Positions 1-11,700 of a stretch of DNA of 15,396 nucleotides are shown piece after piece. The notes below the pieces were generated by a model. The model was given only the letters and a program-made list of their open reading frames with translations, was not told the DNA's origin and made no database searches. This DNA is from Phoronis ovalis (Eukaryota > Phoronida > Phoronidae), in contig JAOXYB010015631.1 in assembly GCA_028565635.1 (NCBI GenBank), positions 6,738 to 22,133 of the forward strand. Reading direction: 5' to 3'. The translations under genes and the position numbers were made by a program. Position 1 is the first letter of the stretch. Each line of letters opens with the position of its first letter.

Positions 1-77
1 TTTTGTTACCTTTGTCAAGCTTCCTGCAGGGATGACTGTGCTTGATGTTTTGTTACCTTTGTCAAGCTTCCTGCAGG
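1..77. repeat. Two 30-nt direct copies, period 47, at the left edge
   Basis: Positions 1-30 and 48-77 are identical over 30 nt (from ttttgttacc to ttcctgcagg), separated by 17 nt. The first copy is flush with the edge of the window. This may be a minisatellite cut by the edge, or an assembly end effect. The segment 1-152 otherwise reads as the 3' end of an upstream intron. Confidence 0.9.
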
Positions 78-152
78 TGCACACTGAAGTTTAGGTTATA
101 TGCATTGTATCATATAATACACATTACTAAAATTGTTTTCTTAAACTTTTAG

Positions 153-245
153 GAACGAATGTAACATTTGATCTGGTTTTGGGAGATCTTAACTCCATAG
201 TGGCTGATTTTACTGACCAACGCGTTATAGCAGACAATGAATTTG
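153..245 (+). CDS. Exon 1 (first in window): start of a PKD domain
   Basis: The acceptor is ttttag before 153 and the donor is g|gtgagt at 246. The exon starts and ends in phase 1 (93 nt, residues 1-31, split codon 32). It reads (G)TNVTFDLVLGD...IADNEF, matching the first half of a PKD Ig-like fold, where a G-x-x-V-x-F strand is followed by a G-D turn. The second half of the fold follows in exon 2. At least one coding exon must lie upstream, because the first codon is split. Confidence 0.85.
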
Positions 246-3200
246 GTGAGTGCTATATACATGTATGTTACATGATTTACTATAATCTTAATCTCAATAT
301 TATCAGCTATTAGCTTCCATTGAATTTTTTGCAGAATCAAGCTTAAAAAATTGTTACTTGTTTTAAAATAAACTTAAAACAGGAAAGAGAATTATCTCAA
401 AATTAATTGGAGAAAATCCAATCTACTTTTGACTGGTATTTTGTCCTAATTAGAAAAGAAACAATTGCTGCTGCTTTTAAGCCATATTTATTTTATTACT
501 ACAGAAATTATTCTCATTTTACAATGAAACTCAACTGTTTGAGAAATGGGTTTGATTCCAGGTTTTCAGTGTTTTTTTTAGGAAAGCTCCAGTTTGAAGT
601 TGTAAGTTAAAATGCACATACCATTCCATTCCTGATGGTGTGCTAGGCGGTATTATAATCATTATTATTACAACATTACTATAATAATTACTATATTTTT
701 TTTAGAATCCCATGCTGATTTACCTCACATATATGGACAAACAGGTCATTATGAGTGCACAGTAAATGTTAGCAACCTGGTGAGCTGGGAAACAACAACG
801 TTTTGGGCTCCTATTGAAGATACAATCACGAATCTTCAAATTCAAACACCAGATCCTATTACCTTTCTTAAAACATACAGGATGTCTACTTCAATAAGTA
901 CTGGAACCAATTTAACTGTAACATCAACTTTGGATGGCTTGAATGTTACAGATGACAGTATGAATGAGATCCTTAAAACTGGCCATGCTTTATTAGATAT
1001 AACCCATTACCAGATTGTTGGACCACATACTTTCAGCGTCACCTTGGAAAATAACGTTCCTCCATACTCTGTAACTGCAGACTCCGATGTATTTGTAGAT
1101 TACACTGTAACAAATGTTAAACTGTGGACAAGTAAAACATATATCCGTCCAAATGATACTATAACTTTTAATATTACAATGACAAATGGCACTCGTGTTA
1201 CTTGTGACATTAATTATGACGATGGAGCTAATGAGTCTGATTACCGATATCACATGGTAACAAATGATCCAGCGATAAGCTTTGTCCATAATTTCACAAA
1301 ACTCGATAAAGAACTTCATATTGTTATGATCACCTGTGAGAATCCTGTCAGTACAGTAGTTCTTCGAGAGGAAATTACAGTGAAACCCGTGGAAGTAGGC
1401 TATTCCATACCTAACTGTTCTTTGCCTTTAATGGATATCAAAGAACCAAACAAATGTTATCCTCCCAACTGTGATTATTACTTTTACAAAATGCATAACA
1501 AATCAGAAGATTTAGTTATAAAATCAACAATAACTCTTAAATGTGATTTGACGTCTGATGCGGAATACAGCTGGGAAGCCTACTTTGTCAAGGAACCTGA
1601 GATGGAAGAAATACCAATACCAATACCAGGACAAGTAGAATTGTCTGTTAACAGCACTGAAACTGAAATAGAACGTTACATCTCAGTTCCTAAAAGATCT
1701 TTAGATTACGGTCTCTATAGATTTTACCTTAATGTATCTATGGTAGGTACAGATGGAGTGTGGACAAGAGATTCAACTTTTGTAAGAATTGTCAAAACAC
1801 CGCTGCATGCAGAAATCAATGGTGGATTGGTTGTGAGACCGAAATGGGGTTATAATTACACAGTGGATGCATTGACCTCCACATATGATCCCGATGTTAC
1901 CACTGAAGAGAATAAGACTGCTGAGTATACATTTACTTGGTTATGTAGACGAAAGTGTGAAACGTTTCCACGATATGATGACACATTCACTACAATTTTG
2001 GAAAATGCAACTTCTACTTGTACCTATAATGAAACGAATAATCCTGAGAATTTTACAAATGTTGGGGGCTGCTTTATAAATGATAACATCAGTGAACCGG
2101 GTAAATTTATTTATTATTTTGTTGCAGTAAATGATGTTACACTTCCAGATATTTACAATATCTTTTTACTGATATTGTGAATTTTTTTGTAGAATAATTA
2201 ATTATTTTCAAATTTTATAGTTTCCTCACACACATAAGAAAAATCTGACTGTGGAAAATTAATGTAGTATGTGTTGCCATGCTTGATAGCATGCAGGTGG
2301 TTCTGTATTATTGTCTAATGTGAATATGATGTCACAAAAGGCAAATGTAGCAGCAGCACCACAAAATTCACGATTCATTACACAAATTCAGAATTCATTT
2401 GTTTGAACAACATGTAAATATATTTACCATACTCACCTTGGAAACCACAATTTCTAATTCCCGGTAAAAAGTTAATTTTGACTGATTTGTTTGTTCACCA
2501 TATGATTATAAATTCAATGAATTATTTTTTTTAAGGTATATTGAATGATATAAAGACAGGGATCTTTATCCTTGATACAACCAACGTTATTGAACCAGAC
2601 ACTCTAGAAGTGATGGTAATAATAAAGAAGTTGAACGAACGCAAAACAATCCTTACGCAGGTTATCGACGTAGGTCTCGGAGACCCACCTCAAATCTTTT
2701 TAACGTAATCCATTTTTATTATTTTTCTGGTTATTAATTTGTATGTTAAATGGAGTTGTACTTTTATTTTTTGAGAAATGAAAAGATGCCTGATGACTAC
2801 AGTGTAGTATTTTGTACTCACTGGTAGATTTCACACCATATAATATTAAGTGTAATTTAATTGTTCTTACTAATTATAAAAAGATTTGTCAATATAAAAA
2901 CATACTTGTCTTGTTTTACAGGTGCGTTACAAACTGTCGTGGTAAATTCAATGCCAATCAACGCTTTTCTCTCCAGTCTACTGTAGTGGACCGTGGTAGA
3001 AGATTACATGCATTTACTTTTGAGTAAGATATTTTTTTGAAAAACATTTATTGCAAAACAAAAAGTAACCTAGCCTAATTTGCATGTTGTACAAATTATG
3101 CATATAATATAATTTTAAAAAAGGATAAAATTTTATTAAAGAAGTAAATTAATCGTAAAAAAAATTATAAAAATATTTATTCTTGAGCAAAAGCAGGTAT

Positions 3201-6200
3201 CCCTGACTACTAGAACTACACCATAACAAGGCATGCTAAATGGGTTTCCAAATTAATGAACAAAACATTAACCGAAAAAAACCCAGAATATTTCAAAGCA
3301 ATTCAAAATTAAACTTTTTGTACTGTTACATATAACATAAACCACCTAGTGACTAAAAAATGGTCAAATTGTATTGTAATTGACTGTTTATAATTTTAGT
3401 GTGACAATACAAGTTTGCCTTGCTGGCATTTATGTACAATTCTTCATTTTGCTTTAGAAAAAACAACAAAACAATATGGTTGAACTAAACAGCACCAGGT
3501 TTTTAAATTAATGTCTTTTGATGATCTTGTTTTTAATTGTGTACTTGACTTTTCAATTATATTGTATATGGACAGAGCATGGCAAAACAAATTTCAAATT
3601 ATATTTCCGTACAGGTGGACTCTAGTTTCCATTCCAGAGAATTCCGGAGTTCTTGACGCCATTGAACGCCCATACAGTGACTGGAATGATAAAGCAGAGA
3701 CTGGGAATGATGGACCTGGATTATCAGTTTTGCCAGATTTGTTTAACAGCAATGATACTGGCAAACAATTTGGATATCGTTTACATGTTCGTAGGAAAAC
3801 TGGCAATCCGGAGATTTATGGTAAGAACACGAAGGAAACATTTCAGATTTAAAAACAGTTTACATTAAATTGTTTCTTTAAATTGTCTTGCATAATTCTA
3901 GCTAGTGAGGCTCTCTTAACCACAGAAAAACATAACTTTTCTCCCAGAGACTTCATAAATTAACAGTAACTGTTGTAACTGTTAACACTTGAATTTTGGT
4001 GAATTGAACTGTAATTAAGTGCTCTTGCATACATGTACTACATATATTTCTATCTGTCTTGTAAATACAACATTACTATAATGACAATATACTGTTTGCA
4101 GTATAGCCCTCTTCAAAGTAAGAGAAAAACATACTTTGTAGAATACATCGTGTTTATAAGCCATGTACATGAATGCTATCCATGACAACAACAGTGTGCA
4201 CTAGGTTTTGTAAAATATATAGAAAGCAGCCTGTTATCATATTTTTATTTAAATTCTAATTGTTGAATTATAGGTGAACAGTTTTACTTGTTTACCGTCA
4301 ACCAACCTCCATTACTTGGAAATTGTATTGTTGAACCCAGTTCTGGTGAAGCATTACTCACAGAATTCAATACAAAGTGCATAACTCCCATCAATGATGA
4401 AGACATTCCGGTTACTTATAAAGTATCATATAGAATCAACAACAACACTGGTTGGACAACTATACATGAAGGTACTTTATTATTACTGTTTGACTCGGTC
4501 ACTGGTTATCCTGTTTTTCATAGTTAATAGATGAAAGCAGCTAGAGAAAACAAAGAATTTTGAATGATAGTGTCCTAGCGGACACAACCAATCAGATCCA
4601 GGTATTTGTACCATGAGCACGTCCATACCAATGCAGAAAAAAGTGCTTTAAACTAGTCTCCTAGATAAAGTAACTATTAAGCTTTATTGTAGGTTGGCCT
4701 TTGTTCTCTTTACTAGCAAGAATATGATTTTGCAAACCACAGAATAATCATGTGACACGTCTTGAAGTCACATATCGATAAAGTGACTTCTTTCTTGCTA
4801 TATGAAGCTTCCTGCTATAAGGAATGATGAAGGTCTCACGAGGTCTGATTCAAATCAGTGGATAGTGAACAAAAACATGTAAAAAACAAAGCATGTTAAT
4901 GTACTTTATGCATTTAGGATTTAATTTTTGTTTCAAATATACAGAAAGGGTACCTTAGCTGATTTTCTGTATGCATTTCGGGTGATTTGTTAACTGGGGT
5001 ATTTTAATTCAAATACAACACCGACAAATTAGGGTATCCAAAATTTCTTTTAGTGTAAAGAGTCCAAAATTTAAAAATGGAAAAATGCTTTTAGGGACTT
5101 TTTCAAAAACCCATTCATAGACGTGGGTACCAGTGACTCCCTCAAGTCTGATCCCCGGAGAAGGTCTTGACCAAAGGCGCTTTTGTGCTTAGTATTATTT
5201 TCTGAAATACTTTTCACTAAATAGACTATGCACTTGGTGGAACCACCAGTCTCAGACCCAAACGATCACAGCATGCCGCATCCTGTGAATGAACAATGAC
5301 GTAGTTCTGCGTACGCTCATGCAATTCATTCACAAAATGCATCCTTCGCCATTTTTGTGTATTTCTAAAGCATGTATTTGTAAAGGATGCCGATATTAAA
5401 AGGCTCTGACTGTAGTGCCCTAAAATGCATGCAAATAGTATATTGGTATGACTTCAGATGAACGTCTTATGTAGTGAAACATATTCTTTGTGTTTTTCAG
5501 GTATCCTCCCCTCAATTCCACATGGAAAATTAGTTGGACCAGGAGAACCAGTTAATTTCCGAATTATGGCTGTTGATGTCTATGGTGCTCCTTCAAAGAT
5601 CTTGCTTCCTGTGCAGGTAAACGGATTTTGACAAACTGTGTTCCGAAGCAATAAGAATCTTTGGTTTGGTGAATAATTTTAGTAATTATCTAGATCTCTG
5701 ATCTTTGATGTATAAATTTTAGTCACTAATAATCAATATGTTGCAACCATTTGTCATGTACGTATCTATCTTTTACATGATGTCTTTGGTACCTGATCCC
5801 ACTTAACCATAGTTTAGATATGTTGCCCAAATGGAGTGTTATAAATATCAGGAATCCTATTGTTATATGTAACATGGTTTATTTATGTAAAACAAAATTT
5901 GTATTTCCACAACATTATTTTTTATTCACCTATTTAGTTAAAAATGGTTTTTAATGACATAAGAATTTTATTGTGGTGCCCACTTTTCTCATGTCTGTGT
6001 AACATTTTATCTATAGGTATCCGCCCCAAAGAATTTAAGTGTAGTTAATGAAAAGTACTTCACTGATGGTGCTTTAGCAAACATAGTTAAAAATCAGAAT
6101 AAACAGGAGGCATTGGGTTTGATCTCAGCTATTGGAAACACACTGAATAATCAACTGAATACCTTGTATGGAGTTATTGGTGAGTTCATGCAAGCACAAC

Positions 6201-8732
6201 AATAATCATGATGATTTTCAAAATGGATGCATGGTCATACAGTTTATTCGTCACCTGTTCAGTTGTATAATATCAGAAAGATTTTAGTCACTTAGTTGAT
6301 AATGATGATCGATGCAATTAATTTATTGTAATCACATTCTTTCTATAAGAGACAGAAGTACAAATTAATATTACATCTTGAGTTGCGCTTAGTGAGTGTC
6401 TACTTTGACCTCAGCAGGGAAGCATACAATCATACAATGTCTATAATATTAACTCTGTACAGGCGCTCAAACTGTTTTGTACAGAAAAGTAGCACCAGAA
6501 AGTTTTCTTCATAGATTTTAATTCAATTTTCATTAATACTGACATAAGTTAGTATAATAACTGATACTGACTGAAATCGTGCAATACTGCGCCTTTTATA
6601 TTAGAAACATTTATGTTGGCCCGTAATAGAAATCACTGTCTACTAATTACTGTTGAATTTTTGTAGATGGAGGAGACAACACAGGTGGTGGTACTTCTAG
6701 TGTGAATAGTACTTCGAATGTGAATGGTACTTCCAGCACGAATGATACATCATCAAACACTACTACTGTAGTTAAACCAAACATGTCTCCAAAAGAGGCA
6801 GCTGACCAATTAGAGGCCAATCGCGCTCAACAAGTAAAGGTATGCTTCAGTATTTCTTTATAAAATTTTGTGACAATTCAAATATTTCTTGTTATTTTGA
6901 ACCAAAGTTTATAAATCACTTGGTAAAACGTACCATGTAAACACTTAAAGAAGTGCTGGTAGTTCTGCATAAGCTAATTAAATCTGATTGTGTTGAGGTT
7001 ATGATAACTTACTTATCAAGAAGCACTTAATTTAAATTGTTCTATTTTTATGCCCATCACACATAGTTGTCAGTAGTTTCATATTCAGTATATATAGGGT
7101 TAATTAGGTCAGAATTAAGCTTGACATTGATGACTTCCAATATGGCTGACAGGTGGCCATGTTTGTTTTCAGATGATACATCATGTTACGTTCATAACGG
7201 AAAGATGGATAGTTTCATGCTAAGTGTGAACAGGATTGATAGGCTAGGTGGTGTTTTAGAATGACCTTGAAACGTAGGTCAACTGTCTATCTGAAAATTT
7301 GTCATTTATTGTCTCACAGATCCTGAAAACTCTGATTTATTAGTTTAAAATTTAAGGAAACTATTTCAAGTATTAGTATTATGGACACCTGTCTGCAAAA
7401 GTAGACATTAATGTTAAATTTTTGCACTTTTGAAATCCGTATTTGGTTGATGTTCATTTCTTAGAACTTTTAAGGATCAGACAGTCAAAACATAATTCCC
7501 CTTTCCAATCAGTTCAGGCCTCCACAAGAGGTTGCGAGAGTTTGTGTTTGAAAGCCTGGACTTTAAGCCTAAGTTTTAAACAACATAATACCACTTCATA
7601 TTGAATACTTGAAAGTTTAGATAACATCCTTGATGCAATAAAATGTTTTCAGTCAAATTTAACCTTAAACTGGATATTTTGTAAAACAACTCCCTTTAAC
7701 TAGTTAGTCTTCTCTATGTACTTAAAGGTTGATGAAGAAACAGTTTTTCACAAGAATTTGATTGTGATCTGGAAGGTTCTGATCAACTGGTGTAATAATG
7801 GATTATTAACGATACTGTAGGGATCACACAGGTAGAATTACATTAATAAATGCAGTATCGGAAATGCAATTTAAGTTGTGTTATTTTTTTATTTTTTAGC
7901 TCCGACAAGAATGTGTTGCTGCGTTAGAACTAGTAGATATCAAAACGGTTGAGGTTTTGAATATGATGACCTCTTCTTTGAATATTCTGACAGAACGAAA
8001 AGACTTTTTATCAGTGACGACTGTAGATTCTGCTGTCAACATCTTGACCAGTCAAGTGAAGTTCGCACAGAATTTAGCTTATGGAGAAGCTACTTCAATT
8101 GAGGAAACAGCTGAAGTAGCTCAAGGAATTTTGGCAGCAATAAGTAAGCTAATGCACAATTATGATAGTTCATACTTGTAAATACTATTTAGTACTTTCA
8201 AATTAAAAATTACAGAAAGAAAATCGCTGTTTTTGAGAAACTGTATCACTTCCATGAAATTATTTAACTACAGTGCTAAAGATTTATTTTGGAAGCAAGC
8301 GTTGTTAATGGCACCTCTTGGTAAAGATAAAAGCTAATGAGGCAGATTCTAAATATAAATGATTTCAAGAAATATTAAAGACAAGTTTCTTGAAACTTCA
8401 GTCATTCAATTTGCATAGAAAGGTAAACATTTGAACGCAGACTGTATTACTTATATTTCTTTGCAGCAAATGTCCTCGAAACAAATACAAGCAGGAATGA
8501 AGTGAGTTAAGATTACTGTATAATTGTAATATTTATTAAATGATTGCAGATGTTATTACATAGGAAACGGTGCAAAAACACCAGAAAGTATTTTGTGGTA
8601 GTGAACAATGTTAGTACACAGCTACTGTGAGAGCTAATCAGATGCAAGGGAACCATAGCCTGTTTGCTCGTGAAATAACAATTCCCTTGTGTCTTGATCA
8701 GTATTTTGTGTATTGCACTGGTATCAATGCTA

Positions 8733-8771
<39 letters not shown>

Positions 8772-11700
8772 CACTATATTCCACATGTTTGATCAAAAAA
8801 ATAATTTAATTCAATTTTTTCTGATTAAGATTATATTAGAAATTGCCAAATGTTCATGGAAATTAAAGTTCACAATTTAGAGATCACACATTCCAGACGG
8901 CGTTTTAATACATGAGTTATTACTTATTAGTGACGTTTAATTTGCTAAAGAGGAATATATTTTTTTAAAATATGACATATTACACAATACGGGTTTTAAA
9001 AGCATATGACTGACGTCTTCTTTTGATAATTTTGAGCAATGGTGTAAGTTTTGAAATGTCAGTCAACAAAGAAGTTGCCTGGCAACTTGAAAATTAAACT
9101 TTTTGATTGCCAACAAGTGACTTTTTTCTTATTTATTTTTTATATACATGTAGTAAATCAATTTTGTCACCTTTATTGCACCTATAAATAAAATTGTCTT
9201 TCAGCTTGAAGCAAGTTGAAAGTGTTTTATATATAATTAATTTTTATGTATTTATTATTTTTTTTACATTAGTAACAATTATGGCACTTTGTAATAATAC
9301 GTGTCAAAAGTAATTTTTTTAAAGTGCCATAATTTTAAATTAAAATATTTTAAATTATAAATTACCAATGTAGCACCAGTAAAGTTTGCATTTTTATGCC
9401 CATCACTATGTAATAGTGAATGAACATATAGTCATAGGGTCTGCGGCGGCGTCGTTGTCGTCAGCGTATGTAACCTTTTCTTTGTCTTGCTATAACGGCT
9501 TCACCTTTCGTCAGAGCATCTTCATATTTGGTACAGGGTAAGTACAGGTCAAAGCACAGGTCGGATATAATTTTGACCTCGATTACATCCGATATGGTCG
9601 ATTGGCGGCCATATTTGCACCCGAGAGTGCACCTCACGTTGCGCCCATTTCGGGCAAGATGAAGCATTGTATGCTAGTTTGATGCAGTATATTGCCATCA
9701 TCCTTTCAACAAACCGAAAGGCATGTAAATGTTTGTTACACTCGTAACATTACATGTTAAGGACTCAAGATACATTGAGTGTCTATATTTCAACCTACTA
9801 GGCTTAAACAATTAAAATGAAGTGATAGACAAAAAAAAAGTCATATGAAATGGACTAAAAATTATTCAGTTAGAATTTATTGGGAAACAATATTTTCAGC
9901 CATCCATAAGACATAACATCCTTGAATTATCGACCAGTATTGGTGGACAAGTTCTTGAAAAAAAAGTTATTGGTGAAAAGAGCACAATCGTCAGTACTGC
10001 TAAAGTGAACATGACAGTTGTGAAGAGTACCATTGAAGATCTTGGTGAGGGTTAATTATCCAGAATAAAAAGCTAAGGAAGTCTATGCACAGTCTGATAA
10101 AAGATATATTTTTCTCTAAATATTTAGCTATAATGTTTTGAAGGATCAAAGGTGTTAAAGTTGGGGTCCCAGAATCTTTTGCACAATCGCTGAATATATG
10201 CCCAAAATTTCAAGTTAGTGTCATTTCACTCAAAACTAAGTTCTAACATACCTACCAAAATATTTTCCAAAAGTTTGCTGTATTAGCCGAGTAATTCGTG
10301 AAAATGTGGAGTTTTTGTGGATCCACCAAAATTTGCCATCTATTAGTGAAAATTGGAACTAAGAAATATGGCGGCAAGGGTACAATTTTCAGGAAAGAAT
10401 GCGCCATGTGATGGAGAAATTTGTTGTTCTCACGAGTTTCTACGGCTGTTTTTTTCTTATACGGTCTCATATTTTATGAAAAAAATGTGATTTAATGAAC
10501 TTCACTTATAGAAGATTGATTAGCAAAAACATTTGGAACACAATTTTTGGACATTTTATCCAAAGATTCTGGGACCCCAACTTTAAACATTTATAACTAT
10601 TTTTCAGAACCACCTACTAGATATGGATTCCATACTAAGTATCTATTTCAATTTCTGTACTCAAATCATAGTGTAATACACTTTTTATTCTTGTGCCTTG
10701 TTTTTCAGGTGGTGGTGGTCTAGATATGCAGAATGGTAACAACATACAGTTTCCACCAGCAAGCTCGCTTTTTGGAACTGGTAATGAAACTACAGAATAT
10801 GCTTCAGTTGTGGTAATTATATACTTTTAATTAATACTCTGTATGCGTGTAAACAATTTATCTATGAAGTACCAGGATTTACACCATTTTTGTTTCCAGA
10901 AGCTAACTAACACCAAAGGAAGAAATTTTAAAACTAGTCCCAAGAAATTCCTGTTTTTCTGCATGAAATTTAGATATTAGTCCTTTTGGCCTATTTGTAG
11001 AATCCTGTCCACCAAGAAATAGTGTAGTAGAAAACTATGAGTTACTCATCTCAAAAAATTATTTTATTTATTTACTAATATTATTTAATTTACATATTTT
11101 TAAATTTGTGGAGAGATATATGATTGGCAAGAAATTTATTTTGCAACAGAACATATACAATAATTTTATTCATACTTTACTTGTATTTGTTATGTTATGT
11201 ACAATAGGCCAGTGACCAAACGTACTTGAATAAATACATTAACGAATAAAATGTATTATTTTACATTGTATTACTTGTAATTTAGCCCAAGTTGATACTG
11301 AAACTGGAATTAGAAAGGATCCTTTTTTTACGGTACACAGTGTTACTCCTGGTGATATTGTTTAAGCAAAATATTAATAATACGATACAACTTTGGTTTT
11401 CAGGTCAATCAGATGAAGGAAAGTATATTCCCAGAAGAAGTGGTTTCCAATGACAGCATACCTATTAACAGTGATATCGTGTTAATCTCAATGACAGATG
11501 ATAACAATCAGCCATTGAATGCGGAGAAGTTAACAGAAAGAGCGAACATTTTTCTTAACAGAGATCCTGAAAAGGCTAAAATAAAACCAGTGTGGAACCG
11601 AACTTATGAAGATGTTAAGGATATGGTTATGCATAAGATTATTGTTCCACCATATTCTTCATTCAGCGCAAAACTTAATGAGAAGGTAGCACCTCCTAAT

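Larger units (their letters stand above)
4472..5500 (+). other. Intron 6, with two clear inverted repeats
   Basis: GT-AG, phase 1, 1,029 nt. It holds nested inverted repeats at 4714-4800 and a 63-nt stem-loop at 5278-5340 (both listed separately). The middle part is less A+T-rich than other introns and may include old repeat DNA that I do not recognise. No coding pattern was seen. Confidence 0.8.
8502..9899 (+). other. Intron 11, repeat-rich, longest in window
   Basis: GT-AG, phase 0, 1,398 nt. It contains the (GT)16 microsatellite, a 14-bp inverted repeat at 9277-9334, a near-palindrome at 9072-9088 (aagttgcc-t-ggcaactt) and dispersed repeat copy B. No coding pattern of the gene was found in it. 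Confidence 0.85.

Noticed and set aside
16-77. Cloning-vector polylinker, suggested by aagcttcctgcagg (HindIII and SbfI/PstI sites together)
   Set aside because: The flanking sequence does not continue as any vector I recognise, and the sites recur as part of a 30-nt direct repeat. Coincidence is more likely.
1-77. CRISPR-like repeat-spacer unit at the left edge
   Set aside because: There are only two copies, in clearly intron-containing animal DNA, with no further repeats; a minisatellite or assembly effect explains it.
407-610. Possible extra exon in intron 1
   Set aside because: Exons 1 and 2 join in frame and together complete one PKD fold, so no exon is needed; the open frame has no PKD or REJ pattern.
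993-1319. Reverse-strand open frame over exon 2
   Set aside because: It lies fully inside a well supported REJ/PKD exon on the + strand and its translation has no recognisable pattern; it is a shadow.
669-4082. Shared 17-mer tacaacattactataat at 669-685 and 4066-4082
   Set aside because: The flanks do not align, the word is A+T-rich, and a chance match or tiny repeat remnant is enough to explain it.
7067-7264. 65-codon + strand open frame in intron 9 as an exon
   Set aside because: It coincides with dispersed repeat copy A, and exons 9 and 10 already join in phase 0 with continuous helical GAIN sequence.
9461-9667. Reverse-strand 68-codon open frame
   Set aside because: It is part of dispersed repeat copy B. 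No start context or domain was seen, and the repeat's G+C-rich core explains the lack of stops.
10252-10470. Reverse-strand open frame inside the inverted-repeat element as a possible transposase
   Set aside because: At 72 codons with no DDE-type motif or helix-turn-helix pattern, it is far too short for a transposase; the element is treated as non-autonomous.
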